64,000 nucleotides of DNA from Verpa conica (GCA_033030425.1 JAUFSD010000005.1:1911001-1975000), one strand, 5' to 3'. Counted from the first letter of the stretch, positions 36,538-48,940 are shown. The notes: generated from the sequence alone by a model not told the origin. Translations and numbers: made by a program.

Positions 36538-38152
36538 ATGGAATGCGGAGGATATATATGAGGCTCTTTACATTGGACTGGGTTATAATAGGCTTAATTT
36601 GGGTGGCTATGGGGAAATCTAGCGCGTATTACTTAGAGACGGTGTTCTAGTATATTTTAGTTTTTGTATATTTTTATTAAGGTGGTATGGTATACCTAGG
36701 GATCTTTTGTGTATTACTTGGTTGAATCTTTTAAAACTCAGGCAATGCAGGCTACTAAAAGAGTGCGAAGCCACCTCCTAGGTCATAGTATGCCTTACAA
36801 GCAGAGAAGGAAGCCTACACACTGGAGATCTCTCTAAGCCTTGATCTCAACAAAACCCCTTTACGCCATCGAGCGCATCATATGATATCACTCAGTGTCG
36901 GAGATAGACTACCTAAACACCAATGAGTAAGGCTACACTGGATGTCTCGATATCACCATCCAGGCTGTGCAGGGAAACCTTGCTAATAAGAAACGCAAGA
37001 TTAGCGAAAGCCCGCTTATCATTGGTAATGCCAAGAAACACGCGAACCGTGGGAGTGGATCCACTGATACACAAAGCTTAACGCATCTATGGGATAACCT
37101 CAGACAGGGGGATAAGTGCACATTGCCCGTTCCCTCTAATTAGACAATCTCATATATCTACCATGCCGCTGCTTTGTGTATGCGCTTCCCCTATACATTA
37201 TGGAAAAAAAACAAAGTCAGGACAATACTCGCTTGTGGCTATGTGGTTAATGTCGCCTAAACATGCTAGATGCTACAGAGCCCCTCCCCCCACACATTGG
37301 AGCTTCCCCCCTCCCCGCTTGCTTGCAGTCGCCGACAAGGCTCCTGCAGATGTTATGAAAAACAATACTGAACCATAAGTTTCTGGTACTAAGTTGTCAT
37401 AGCCCTCCCCGGGAACCTGCCCGGCGCTAGCACTACGCATAGATCTACCTCGCAAGGCACCTTGGGGCCCCTCGAGAGATATATACTATGGTATCAATGC
37501 AAGTTTTATGACAGTTGTCAATAACGGCAGTGCGAAGGCTCAACCCGTAAAGCCTATCACGGCAGGAATTTGTACTAGGCGCCACCGCCACTAATGACCT
37601 ACAATATCTGATAATTGAAGGCAGACAATAAGTATCAGCTAGGAAATATAGGTATTGCCTTCACCAACCCACAAAAGTGACCTAAAAGATGCATCTAGAC
37701 CAATCCCACTGGAGTTGTTGCCTCCGTTAAGAACCTTTGGTCCGAGACTTCCGTTTCTTTTTTAGTACTTATTCGAGCACTGTTGTGCGCGCAATCTTAA
37801 AAGTGACAGGTTAAATTTGGACCTGAACCATCCTGGCCGCCTGTCGGGCCCTCTTCCCGAGCCGCCAGAGCCGCCACAGCCGAGTGATGTCTTGTGACAC
37901 GGACTCCCTTATTAATGTTTCTAGTAAAGACTAGTCCTCTTGTAAGTGTAAGTCTCGGGCAATGGTTTCTTATTTGAGGAAATGCCTATCGTGGGTGGAG
38001 TATACTTATTGGTTGGCGCGAACGAGGGTTGCATTATTGGGTACTTACCTACCTCGGGTACCGGGGAGTTTTTTTCCCTCAATAATTACATGAGGGTACC
38101 GGGGGATCGGGAAGCGGAGCTAGAGACATCTTGTTCGGAGCACTTTTTATAC
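36538..38152. other. Spacer with a possible coding relic
   Basis: No complete gene is seen. An ATG-less open stretch at about 36931-37143 (LDITIQAVQG and LTHLWDNLRQGD on the plus strand) has protein-like composition and may be a relic; I cannot name it. C-rich tracts occur at 37281-37318. Confidence 0.35.
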
Positions 38153-38168
38153 CTCGATTTGCGGCTGT
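38153..38168 (+). repeat. LINE target-site duplication, left copy
   Basis: CTCGATTTGCGGCTGT here is identical to 39751-39766. It abuts the poly-T run that marks the 3' end of the minus-strand LINE. Confidence 0.85.
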
Positions 38169-39750
38169 TTTTTTTTTTTTTTTTTTGTTCAAGTGATTTT
38201 ATTGTTCTGGGTACAAAATCTGGTATGCAGTATAAACTATGACCTAAAAAGAACCCTTCCCCTTCCTAAAAATAAAACACGACCCCCTTCAAAATTCCAA
38301 ATAACAAATAATTTAACACAGGAAATAGAAGAAACCATTTTAACAAAAACAATGTACTACTCAAATATAACTTCCTTCCTTCTGACTTATTGTCTTGGTG
38401 CCGTTATACACGGACTTGGTAGGCTTGATGACTCCTTATGATTCGGAGTAGGTAATGGAGGTGAGAGAGGATGTAGTGGAGAAAGTTGGCGCTGGTGACG
38501 GAAGCGCTTTTTTGGGAAAATTTATTTTATTTTGAACGACGAAGGTCCCGACGAGTAGCGAGAGAGCTTCAGAGCTCCAAATTTCGTCAAGGGATCTGAT
38601 ATTGGGTAGAAGAGAATTTCTGGACACGGCGAGAGTGGGGCAGTGCAGAAGCACATGCTCTGTTGTTTCGGGATAAAGGAGGCACCTAGGACAGGTGTCG
38701 GGAGTGTGAAGATTTATCCACGACTTGTGGGCGTTTAGGTAGCTCTTTTCCACCCGCATTTGGTGGAGACGGGAGGATTGGAACTTGTGGAGAGACATAA
38801 AGTAGGGTGTTGTTGAGAGAGAACAACCATATTTATAGTAGCTGGGTGGGGGGTAGAGAATCTCCCAATTCTTTAGGAGTTGTTGCTTAGCCATAACTGA
38901 GAAGCTCTTATGGCTGAGATTGGAGCCTAGTAACGGCTGAACTAGGGAACCTAGAAATTCGATTGGCAGGTGGTTCACGCCTGCTTTGGCGACCGAATTC
39001 CATTTTTTAGGGGGATTAGGGAGGCCTTTAAGAAGTTCGGAGTGTGAATAGTTCCGTTCGGGTGAGATTGTTGGAAACGACGAGTCAAACCGGGCCGTGA
39101 CTGGGTTGTTAAGAGGATGGGCAGTAGCAACTCGAATGGCGTGTTTGATCTTGAGATAGTGGAGATAAAGTATCAACGGGGGGGCGGATGCCTCCGCCCA
39201 TAAAGCGTGTAGATTGGTCGACCTAAAGCAACCTAGGGCCCATCTGAGGACGGAGTTCCAAAAGACCTCCATTTCTTTTAGGGCTGAGGTAGGGGTAAAG
39301 AGAGTGGCTCCGTAGGTAAGCATGGGACGAATAGCGAGAGTAGCAAGTTTCCTGCAGTTACCTGAGGAAAGGCCTTTCCCGGGAGAGGAAAATCTATGAA
39401 GAATGCCAAAGGAGGCCTGGGCGGACGCCAGTCTTCTTATGAAATGATCGTTAGGGTTAAATGAGGGTGAGAACCAGTAGCCGACCCACCGGACTATTGG
39501 CTTTGGATGGAAGGTGTGTCCATCAATGCACACGGAAAGATGTGAGACTGGGGACTTGTCTCTGGGAGTGCGCCAGTGCATCAGCTCAGTTTTAGCGACT
39601 GAGAAGGACACGTTGCGGGGGGCTGCATCGTTTTTAAGACGATAGTAATTTTCTTGTAGCAAAAGAATGTTTTCCTCAACTGTGGGTGAGGCAACCGTGA
39701 TGGCAAAGTCATCAACGTATGATAGGGTAATGCCTGGTGATGGTTCCAGG
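38169..39750 (-). mobile_element. 5'-truncated LINE (non-LTR retrotransposon)
   Basis: The insertion is flanked by a perfect 16-bp duplication (38153-38168 and 39751-39766). Its 3' end on the minus strand is a poly-A tail (T run 38168-38186 on the plus strand), preceded by about 250 bp of 3' UTR. The 5' end is truncated inside the reverse-transcriptase domain, just before the YVDD catalytic box. These are the marks of target-primed reverse transcription. The intact duplication and uninterrupted frame indicate a recent insertion. Confidence 0.9.
38436..39750 (-). pseudogene. Truncated LINE ORF2-type reverse transcriptase
   Basis: About 438 codons are open from the insertion edge to a stop at 38436. 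The fragment begins just upstream of SYVDDFAITV, the RT catalytic box, at about 39700-39725. It continues through the thumb (VRWVGYWF, RPMLTYGATLFTP) and ends with a zinc-binding C-x2-C-x8-H-x4-C (CPRCLLYPETTEHVLLHC). The endonuclease and most palm motifs are missing, so the copy cannot be autonomous. No stop or frameshift breaks the remainder. Confidence 0.88.
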
Positions 39751-39766
39751 CTCGATTTGCGGCTGT
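39751..39766 (+). repeat. LINE target-site duplication, right copy
   Basis: This 16-bp sequence is identical to 38153-38168 and marks the 5' edge of the LINE. Confidence 0.85.
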
Positions 39767-40583
39767 ATAACCTCTCTATTTATATGAGTTTATGGGTATC
39801 TTATCAAGTTAAGCATTGTTTCGTTTATTAATTTTTCCTTGTAAGGATCTATAGGCCTAATTATCGTGTCGCATTAGTAGTAAACAAGCCTCTAATACCC
39901 GAGTACATAAATATGTTTTTTCTTAGAGATAAATCACCAAATTTCATGGGACACTAAGGGCTACTTGGGGATTTTTGATATCTGTTGGTGGCTTTGGCAT
40001 TGTACCTTTAGGCTAATCCGCTACTCTTTTATCGACCTTAGTGCCAAGGCTTCTCGCCCAAATAAGACTATATAGTGATGAGGTATCAGACAGTCCTTTT
40101 TACAGTAATTAGGGTATAAAATATAGTATATTCCTTACTACTGTTAAGGGACCTAATTTCGCAGTACTGGTTTTGGTAGCTAGAGACTGTTAGTTTAACA
40201 TTGACCTAGCTTAGTAGTTTGATAAGCGAGGCTTGGTAGTATTTGGCTCTACTCGTTAAGATAGGACTAGGGGGAACCACCATCTGTTTCTTATTTCTCC
40301 TGTTTAATAATATCGAGTATTGTTGTCAAGTTGATATAGTTCTTCCTAGATGTCCTTCACTATATCTCCCTACGGTTTTGAGATCCAACTGGGTGCTTAG
40401 ATAGTTTTCATGAACGGGGGGTGTTGTAGTAATATTGCATAGAATAATGCTAAGAAAAGTATGTTTGTAGAAGTTGTGAATACATATATCCTAAGCTGAT
40501 CCGTGAATAAAGCAAAAACAAAAGTTTGTGTGTTGCCGCAGTCTCAATAGCTATGCATATGTCCCCCCCCGCCCTGAAAATTA
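39767..40583. other. AT-rich spacer
   Basis: No gene or repeat structure is recognisable in this interval. Confidence 0.4.
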
Positions 40584-41585
40584 CTAGACTGACTTCCTGT
40601 TTCTATTCCATCTTAACCCAAGAAATGTCAAGATTAATGTTGGAATACCGATCCCTAGACCAATCCCTATTGCGATTTTATTCTCAGTTGTGAGGCCTCC
40701 AGATGTCGGGGGAAAGCTGAAGTGTATACCAACTGGTATTAGAGATGAGTTAGGACCAGTACCTGTGGCGATAATTTCACAGTAAAGTGTTAATGTGTTA
40801 AGCTTCGTGATTTATATATTATTGGCCGTTTGAAGAAACAAGGGGAAAGTGGAAATACCATTAAAAGTGAAGTAAATATATACATCCCCAAAATTTGTGG
40901 GGGTAATTGAAGGCAAAATTTCTACGATGGTTGACATAGTAGTTTCAGGAGAAAGATAAATTATTGTTTCTGAAAAGGTGGGTATAGTTGTTGAAGGAAT
41001 ATACATAGTCGTTTGAGGAGTAGATATAGTTGTTCGAGAAGTAGATGTAGCCGTTTGAGGAGTAGATGTTCGAGAAGTAGATGTAGCTGCTAGGGAAGCA
41101 GATATAGCTGCGAGATCAACATCTTTACAAGCAGGTAAAGCTTTCGTACCCCTAGGATAAAACTGCCCACTTGCTTGATCACCATATGTCGTAGGTATTA
41201 TATACTGCTGCCCATCTGGCGTAACAGCTACACAAAGGTCCACCATCCCTCCATCAGAGCCCTTGAGTGAAAGGCAAGAGCAGAACTCATTGCCATCGCC
41301 TGGAACACTATCGGACTCAACCCCATTATCATAAGTAGCATACGTATCGCTCGATTGCCTATATTTCGACATTGCCATTCTGCAGTTGATCAGGTCGAAT
41401 GAACTCGTTATGCCAGCCTGGGTGATCTCCCCACATACTGGCTTGTAGTCGATGGCGTAGTAGGTTGCGGGCCAACCAAATAGGGTTACATTCCCATCTC
41501 GCAGGAATTCCAAGTTGCTGGCACAGCTAGCAAGATGTATCTTGAGAAGTACATGAAGGACTAGGGTTGTAAGTGTGCAGCGCAT
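40584..41585 (-). CDS. Predicted type I membrane glycoprotein, Cys-containing ectodomain
   Basis: The model is complement(join(40584..40762,40859..41585)), 301 aa, one 96-bp intron (GTATTT...CCACAG). A signal peptide covers about 1-22 (LTTLVLHVLLKIHLASCAS). The ectodomain (about 23-155) has cysteines at PVCGE, INCRM, FCSCL, LCVAV and PACKD. A Ser/Thr-rich stalk of TSTSRTT-type repeats follows (about 160-230), likely O-glycosylated. Exon 2 supplies one membrane helix (IAIGIGLGIGIPTLILTFLGL) and a short basic cytosolic tail (RWNRNRKSV). The layout resembles fungal wall-stress sensors such as WSC proteins, but the cysteine pattern is not a WSC domain I recognise. No function can be assigned. The splice is supported because it adds the helix in frame. 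Confidence 0.65.
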
Positions 41586-43211
41586 ACTTTGCCGAGTCGT
41601 CTTGGGGAAGCTACAAAGTCTTGTATCGGGGGTGATCGGCTTAACCTGTGAAGGTATTTAGAAATGCTCATCTAGATGGGTTCTAGGTGGGGGGTGCAGG
41701 AAGCTTTTCAACCTAAGGAGATCTGTGAGCATACCATTGAACCAAGAGTTCGGCAAATTATAAGCTAGGACGTGCTCGGGGGTCGAAAGTCAGTCCGATG
41801 ATGTATTCTCAAGTTGCTTCTGGCGATAAGTAGCAGTGGTTTCTTTAAAGAACACGGCTAGGCTCTATTGCATCGTTCTAGGGCCAGCGCAGCACCCCAT
41901 GGCTCGGTGCAGTTGATGTATTATTCAGTCTTCATCAGTGCGGCTGAGTGTGCATGGGGCATTAAATTCTCTAAGATTCAGATCTATCATAAGTGGTACA
42001 GCCTCCGGCAGAATTATTGTAAAAAACAGGAATTGGTGGGCGGGGTGCTATGGCCAATGCTCATTGCTAGAATCTTTGATGAGAACCTGGAAGGCCAATA
42101 AATACGGTGAATCTCGAACCCCGCATCTCTAAAATAATTTTGCCGGAGGCTGTAAATTCATGTAACGGCGCGTTGGGAAGTGCAAATTTGTTTACTGCCG
42201 TGTCATATTTTAAAGTGGACAAACCAACCAGTCATATCATTGCATACTTTGAGGCTTTGAAAGCACAGCTAGTAACGTAGATTCGAGATCTATCAAATAT
42301 CGAGAGGTAGTTTGCTAAGCCATGCCATTCTGGAGGTTGGTTAGCAACACCATAAAGATACCATTGAGAGGGAACTTAGCCCAAGGTTTGGCATAGAGCG
42401 TATTAGTGATGTATTGATTAGTCGTGCTAATTCTAATATTTCTATAGGCTTCATATAATCCATGAGAAGCCCTGCTGTTAATAACAAGCCTACGACTTGG
42501 CTACTGGCTTACTATATATTAGTAGACATTCACTGAATCTATGGAATTCTATTTCTTTAGTTATTAATTGAGTAGTCTCAAATTTAATATTTTGAGGCCA
42601 TAAAGACGGTAAAGTACCACCAATACGTCTATATTCAGCAATCCCTCATGTTGCAACTTACATGTAGGTCTAATTAGAAGAAGGCGGCTCCTGGGTAAGT
42701 AATTGGTAGCCTTCTTAGTAATTTTCCAGTATGAAGTTGGTGGAGCTAGAAGTTCTTTTCCTCTCAAGCATGCTCCGGTCTAACTACTTACATTTGTCTC
42801 TTATTATCTTAGTTTGACAACAATCAAATCATTACGGCTCTCTATTCACCTGCTATCGCCTAGATGTTTGTATACCTATACTTTATCAGTTTTCCTTAAA
42901 TTTATTTAGATTATTTACCTATAATATAGCTGCATCTTCCTGTCGACCGGGGGATTGTCTACAAGAGTAACATGCTCTATAGAACCTTCATGCATTGCCT
43001 AGTCTTATATGTATGGATTACGCGGGATTTTTTGAACTTGGACTGAACTTAATGGGTGCCTTCCGTGGCCATAAGGACCTCCGTAAAGATTTAAATAAAA
43101 TTTTTAATGGTCTAATCCCTAGCCTTAGCTAAGATATGAAAAGGAACCCTCTAAACAAAAATACAACAGCTATGGATCTCAAATTCTGGGTACCATCAAT
43201 TCTTAACTGTT
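41586..43211. other. Spacer with a hairpin element
   Basis: No supported gene. It contains the inverted repeat at 41999-42152. A frame at 42564-42767 lacks any recognisable domain. Confidence 0.4.
41999..42152. repeat. 154-bp hairpin with 20-bp arms
   Basis: CAGCCTCCGGCAGAATTATT at 41999-42018 is inverted at 42133-42152 with one mismatch. The loop of about 115 bp is non-coding. It could be a very small MITE or a structured RNA; nothing distinguishes these. Confidence 0.5.
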
Positions 43212-43942
43212 CTAAGCACTCCCCGCCTTCTTGCCCGCTGGCTTCTTCGTTTCAAAACCTGGTAACGTAATCGGCTCCGACGAACCACTGGCGCCCCATG
43301 TCAGCGCGCCAACATGGGGTTGCACGTTCCAGTGGAATGTTAACGTGACATTTGTACGCTCCGCAACTTTGCCGGTAATGTCGTTGATTTTGTATTTTGG
43401 CTGTTTGTTCTTAAGGTTAAGTTTCGCCTTTGTAGAAGTCGTGATTATTCTGTCCCAGATTACGACTTCGTTCTCGGTCTGTGGGTAGGTTAGCTTGAGC
43501 TAAGCTCGGGGTAGGGCCGGGAGAGCATACATATTTCTTGCCGGGGTACGAGGCAGAGACGTAGACAAAGACTTGCTTGGTGTTCCAATTGAAGAGAGGT
43601 TTCAGGTCTGCTATGGAGTTAGCTTCTCTTCTGGATGGGGGTAGGGGGAGGTGGAAGCGTACCAACGTCAAGGTCGAAATTGATTGACGCAAACTCATGG
43701 GGCTTTGCCGAATGGTACTGTCGGACCCGGCCTTTCGATCTACGTGTAAAAAGTCAGTGTTTAACTCTTTAAACCCTTTCTGGTGACCTAACATACACTT
43801 TGAAGTTTGTAACATCGACATTTGCGACTGCTGGGTCTGTAGGGAACAGCACCACCGACAGAGCGACCAAAGACGCGACAACGAAAGCGACAGAGGTAAA
43901 GAAGCCGAAGACGTTCTGAACACGGACGAGTGATGAATGCAT
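43212..43942 (-). CDS. SPC3: Signal peptidase complex subunit 3
   Basis: The model is complement(join(43212..43478,43531..43610,43663..43739,43797..43942)), 189 aa; introns of 52, 52 and 57 bp. It starts MHSSLVRVQNVFGFFTSVAF, a signal anchor of about residues 10-33. The lumenal domain includes FASINFDLDV, LKPLFNWNTKQVFVYVSA, then NEVVIWDRII, KYKINDITGKV and LTFHWNVQPHVG, all family signatures. Spc3 is an essential single-pass subunit of the ER signal peptidase complex, positioning the Sec11 catalytic subunit. Length matches fungal orthologues. Short exons of 77 and 80 bp hide the gene from simple ORF inspection. Confidence 0.95.
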
Positions 43943-44705
43943 TTTGTTTATAGAGCTGGAGGTTCAGGCGGTGGTTATTGGGACATGGGGGTATTGGGTG
44001 TTTCGTGGTGTCGGGTTGTGGACACCGTCGTCAATTGTATTAGGTTGAGGCTCAAGGTTGTGAGGCGCTAGGCCGTTTTGGGATACCCTGTCTATGCAGG
44101 TGCAGCCGACTAACACAGGAGTTTGTACCCCAAAGCGGTTTTACTATGGAGATTTCATAACCTCTCTCCAGCATATCAGAAACCCTAGAAATGCCGCGCC
44201 CGGGACCTAGAACTATTACTTTTCTTATAGCTATAACCGTCGGCTGACCTTAACTATCTTTAAACACTACTTTGGACTGATTAGCTCATCTTTCAGGTAC
44301 CTCCGTGAATAATCCAGCGGTTTAGGTTTCTTGCTCAGGTCCTACTCTGGTAGAAATATTTAGAAGAGCTACCAACGGTACTTACAGTCCAATATTGTGC
44401 CCTGTCGATTAGATCACTACGTATATGACTGTAACATACATAAAGTACAATACTAGTAACGCCGAAGATCGTCACGACGCTTCTATACCTCCCTAAGTTT
44501 ATGACAAGCGGTAAATTGTTCTATTATAGTGCCTTAACGTGCCTAGGAGTAGGGTTTCCCTCGAAGTGGGCCCCATCTATTGATTTGTGCATTTCTTACT
44601 AAGCCCATAGAATGAGTGATTGTCTATGATCTACTGACTAAGCGCCAAGTCCTGCTGAGCCAACATCAGTTGCTCTCTCAAACTAGAACGACACATCCCC
44701 CAGAA
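43943..44705. other. Upstream region of SPC3 and of the tandem array
   Basis: No gene seen. SPC3 is transcribed away from this interval, while the first array gene is transcribed in the other direction, so it may hold both promoters. Confidence 0.4.
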
Positions 44706-45182
44706 ATGCCTGATCAGAAGTTTGAATCTATAGTTTGCCCTACACCTTTTTCTGTAAGTACACTCAATATGCAAGTGCCGGCAAGAACTTTCGGGCTAAA
44801 CTTAGTGAACCTACCAGCGACCCACCCCTGATCCGGACATTCGGATACTATGTCCAGAGCCTGGTCTGGTAAAGATACTGAGGTATAGGTCGTCCTACAA
44901 TTTTTACCATCCAACGCTGTGCCCTGATGATGAGGTCGATACTTGGAATGTTCGTATCTCCCTAATAATTCGTACCTCCATAGTATGTGATGGAGAATTT
45001 ATCCCCTCAGGCTTGCTCACTATAAGTCATATTAGAGGCTAGAGAGAACACTTCAAGCAGTTTTTCCGGGTTGCGAGACAGATATCACGGTTTACTCACT
45101 CGATTGGTCAGTGATACCCAAGCAGTTTTGGAGTAAAGTCTTCGCAGCTACAACTACCAAAATATTCATTGTAAGATGTTAA
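44706..45182 (+). CDS. Tandem small-protein family, member A
   Basis: Proposed join(44706..44753,44818..44949,45036..45182), 108 aa. Exon 1 is MPDQKFESIVCPTPFS followed by GTAAGT. Exon 2 includes LCPEPGLVKIL and ends DDEVDTWN at a GTTCGT donor. Exon 3 begins RLERTLQAVFPGC and includes SVIPKQFWSKVFAATTTKIF. The same three-exon plan, phase-0 introns and motifs recur in members B-E. The order (strand, conserved Cys-Pro and Trp before a helix, Tyr/Ser-Asp strand, IP-x2-FW, final hydrophobic strand) is reminiscent of beta-grasp ubiquitin-like domains on some fungal STAND proteins; this is a weak inference. I do not recognise the family. Confidence 0.55.
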
Positions 45183-45901
45183 ACCAGATAAAGATATAAG
45201 GTCTTGTAAGAAGCCATCTCTAGTTGATATATTGCCCGCAAACTCACAAGACATATTTCAGTAGCGTAGAATATCTCAAGGCAGCGCGAATGGTCTGGAA
45301 ATGGAGTTCGGCTCGGCTAGCTAGTTGGAATACTAAGATAATATATACCTCCCTTTTAACTACCAACTAGATTAATCGTATATTTGATTGTGATGAATTC
45401 AATAAAATGCCTGATGAACTACCTAGCTATCTGCCTTAGAGCATTGGCTTAATACTAGATGCCAAACTCTTGCCGGGAGCAGCCCTTTTGTTGTCTGTGG
45501 CCCATGAGACACATGTGGATTATCTCTACCGCCATCATGGCTATATCGCATCCATATAACAACGACCGAATAACCAGGGGACGCCTTCAGATATAGTTCT
45601 CAGAAATTCAGTGTTTGATGGAGACTTGTAACCCTAACCCATATCACTCAAGTTGATTTGCACTTGATTACGCATATATATGCACCTACACTAGCTAAAA
45701 GAATACTACTAAGCGATTTTTTACTACTCTTGGGTTACCATCACTGATCAAGCTTATTACAAGAATTTATGTAAATGAATGGTTGCCGATGAATCCTTAG
45801 CTTACATAATTCAACTGAGTGCCAGCATGACAAACTCGCTTATTCAGGCCAGCCACTTTCAGCACATCATTCTCTCTCCGACAGTCTCAACTTTTACAGC
45901 A

Positions 45902-46374
45902 ATGGTTTACCCAGTGGTTTCAACTATTGTTTGTCCTACATATATAAGTGTAAGTCGCTTCTATAATATTTTTATGTTAGTTTTCGCTCGGAACAATCTA
46001 GGCTGATTCATCATACTTATTAGGGGACTCCTCCCAAAGATCCGGAGATCATGATACCTTGCCCAGATCCCGGTCTTGTCAAGATACTTGTCGTAGGGAG
46101 CTCTAGTAGTTGGTATCACCCAAGGCTCTGTCCAGTGGAAGAGGTTAATACATGGACTGTTCGTATAGTCTTAATTATCTGCGCCTCCTAAGGTACGAAG
46201 AGTTATAAACTAATGGTAGTAAAGAAGTTCGAGAAAACAGTGCGTATGATTTTTCCAGACTGCAAGCCGAACATCAAAGTCTTTTCATCCGACAAGTCTG
46301 TCATCCCCAAAGAGTTTTGGGACAAAGTCTTTGCGACTCTTGTTATTAAAGTATTTGTTGTGGAATGGTGGTGA
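45902..46374 (+). CDS. Tandem small-protein family, member B
   Basis: Proposed join(45902..45949,46024..46158,46225..46374), 110 aa, with introns of 74 and 66 bp. Exon 1 is MVYPVVSTIVCPTYIS then GTAAGT, the same 16-codon length as in member A. Exon 2 has IPCPDPGLVKIL and ends VEEVNTWT at GTTCGT. Exon 3 has KFEKTVRMIFPDC and SVIPKEFWDKVFATLVIKVF. An upstream in-frame ATG at 45779 would add 41 residues. No stop interrupts any exon. About 1.2 kb downstream of member A in the same orientation. Confidence 0.55.
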
Positions 46375-47002
46375 TGCGTACGTAGCAGAATGTATTCTTG
46401 TAACGTTACTTTTCTAGACCTTACTCTATTTTTACTGAATTAACGAGTCTAGCACTTGTGGCTTTAGTTGTTTTTTAGAAAATACGAGTAGTCAACAAAT
46501 CACCCAACCTTGGTTTTGCTGAGGAAATTTGATAACTATGTTAATATACATATATATTTATGCAATGCCTGTCGCTCCCTCGATTAAGGGTGTCCAATGG
46601 AGAATCAAGTTGATGATTTAATGAATAATTTTGCTATTCCCCTTAATTTATGATGTAATTCGTTGCTCCTAGCTTTTGTAGGGATCTAAGGAACAGCTAA
46701 TACGTCATTCGGTCTAGAATTCTACTTCATAGATTATCCCATAGGGAATCCTATTCTATATATACCTGGGGATTATGCAATTAACTACTAGCTTATTTTC
46801 TGTCAGCAGTTAATCTATGCTTTGCTACTGGGAGATTGCCTCAAAAAGATAGGAGCTCATTGATAAGCTGGGTTGTGCTTAACATTAGTAAATGTGCTTA
46901 AATCTCTTCATTAGGCCCACCTTTCTATATAGTATTACAAGCTCTGGGATGTAAGGCTATATATTTATAATAAATAATCTACGCTAAAACGAAAGGGTCC
47001 CG

Positions 47003-47251
47003 TATCCCTTACGCTGGAAAAGCTGACCCTCCCAAGTGGGGGCCGGGTCTTTCTACTGGACATGTTTAGACCACCAACTAGATATGGCAGGTATGATATA
47101 TTAAACGTAGAGAACTGATGGTTTTGGTATAACTGTTCACGGCCAGCCCAAGACAGAGACCTACGTTACCGGCGTTTAATAGATCATGCCTACTACACCA
47201 TAACTTTGGCCCCCACTAGGGGGTCAGCATTTTTTGACAGCGTAAGGGATA
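47003..47251. mobile_element. MITE-like element (TATCCC ends), second copy type
   Basis: TATCCCTTACGCTG at 47003 is inverted at the right end (CAGCGTAAGGGATA, ending 47251). Arms of about 50 bp contain GCTGACCC and GTGGGGGCC. Ends and arm motifs match the element at 28299-28445. It sits between array members B and C. Confidence 0.65.
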
Positions 47252-47659
47252 CATACTAATCACAGCTCAGAGACGGTAATAACCCTAACCCTTACATTGG
47301 GAACCCTAGCCCATATAAGCCTGATGCTTATCTGATTAGATCCACTGTCTACCATGTGATAATGAAGGTATGGATAGCAGCACCCCTAGCCCAAACACCG
47401 GACACCAGACATCAATCGGTCGGCGGTCATAGAATACCTTAGGCTTCTACCTAGGGCTAAACCGGGTAAATATTTAGTAAAAAATCTCATTTCAGAAATA
47501 TCTGTGGCTAAGCAGACTCGTTAAAGTTCTGTAGCTAATGTCCAATCAATCTTTCTGGGAGATCTTTCTTAATCGAGTGGCGCGCATAATCGGAAAGCTT
47601 GGGTTTGATTATATGTTTTCTCAACGACCCCGCTCCTTATTCAAGACACGAACTAAATG

Positions 47660-48159
47660 ATGCAGAACTCTCTAGAGATAAATCGCACAAGGGTAGAATA
47701 TCTCACTTCCCCTTATAAATACGTACGTTAGTCAATCCTACTTATTGACCTGGTGCCTATCTTCCCGTGGGACTGGCTTTGGCTTACTCTAGCATTCACT
47801 AGAATCCCGACACTGGCACGGGGCTTGAAATACGCTGCCCAGATCCGGGTCTAGTAAAAATACTCAGGAAACCCTGGACCCCGAGATTGTGTCATGTTGA
47901 TGAAGTTGATAATTGGAATGTTCGTGATGCATAGCTAGACACCTTCTGGGGTGCAAAGAGAGGGATATATAGGAGGGCTAAATTAAGTTCTGCGGCTAAC
48001 CACCAATCATAGAAGTTAGAGAGTACCGTACATATAATGTTTCCGGATTACCCTACTCCGCTCACCAGAATATATTCATTTGATGGATGTGTAATCCACA
48101 AACAATTTTGGGAAAAGGTCTTGATCACCACAACAGTCAGGATATTTTCCTTGGAATAA
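47660..48159 (+). CDS. Tandem small-protein family, member C
   Basis: Proposed join(47660..47722,47803..47919,48013..48159), 108 aa, with introns of 80 and 93 bp. Exon 1 runs MQNSLEINRTRVEYL to KY at a GTACGT donor. Exon 2 contains RCPDPGLVKIL and ends VDEVDNWN at GTTCGT. Exon 3 begins KLESTVHIMFPD and contains CVIHKQFWEKVLITTTVRIF. Members C and D are the closest pair and share sequence outside the exons too (compare 47570-47640 with 48840-48920), so they come from a segmental duplication of about 1.3 kb. Confidence 0.55.
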
Positions 48160-48940
48160 AGCGAGTGTAGGGAGGTTTTAAGAACTCAGATGTAACCTAT
48201 TCTAAGACAACAAGCTTTATTAGGAACATAGATCTATCACAGTACCTTCTATAAGATCAGTGGTCAGCCTAGTAAATATCTTTAGGGTGAATGAAGTAAG
48301 TAGCGTAATAGGGCTGCTATGTTGTGTCTGTTCGACTAAACGATACTTACACGGAGCGTAGCATAACTTATTCCAAAGCCTACTGAATCATCAACTCACT
48401 AAAGTAGAGGGAACACGTTTAAATAGTGGCTAATTTAGTGATACATTTACGGAGCTCTATTCAGTGTTGGATTTAGTTTTCCGAGTAGTATTGCTCAGGT
48501 GTAGTTGGACAAATTTCGAGTTATGACACCTGATTTCTCTGTAATCCACCAGAGTTTTGAATGAGAATCTCGGCCTAGTAAAATCTGGAGAACGTCCTTT
48601 ATCTAGTGTAATTACTAGAAGGGAATTCCTGGAATAATTTGGGAGCACTCGGTTTACTTGTAGCCAGATCGATCTACTCAAATCATTTGAAGATATTCAC
48701 TCGACAAACTAATCATATAACATTGCAGATAACTTAAGTTCGATATTAACGCCTAAAAAGGCGAGAAATATTTCCGCTACTTTTAATATATTGAAAATTA
48801 AGGCCGCCCAGGGTCTAGCTTCTGTCTAATCAGGCTGGGTAATCTTTCCAAATCGGGTGACACGCATAATCAGAAGGCTTGGGTGTCATATATCTTCTCA
48901 ACTACCCCACTCCCTTTCCTAAGCACGAACTACAGGTTTG

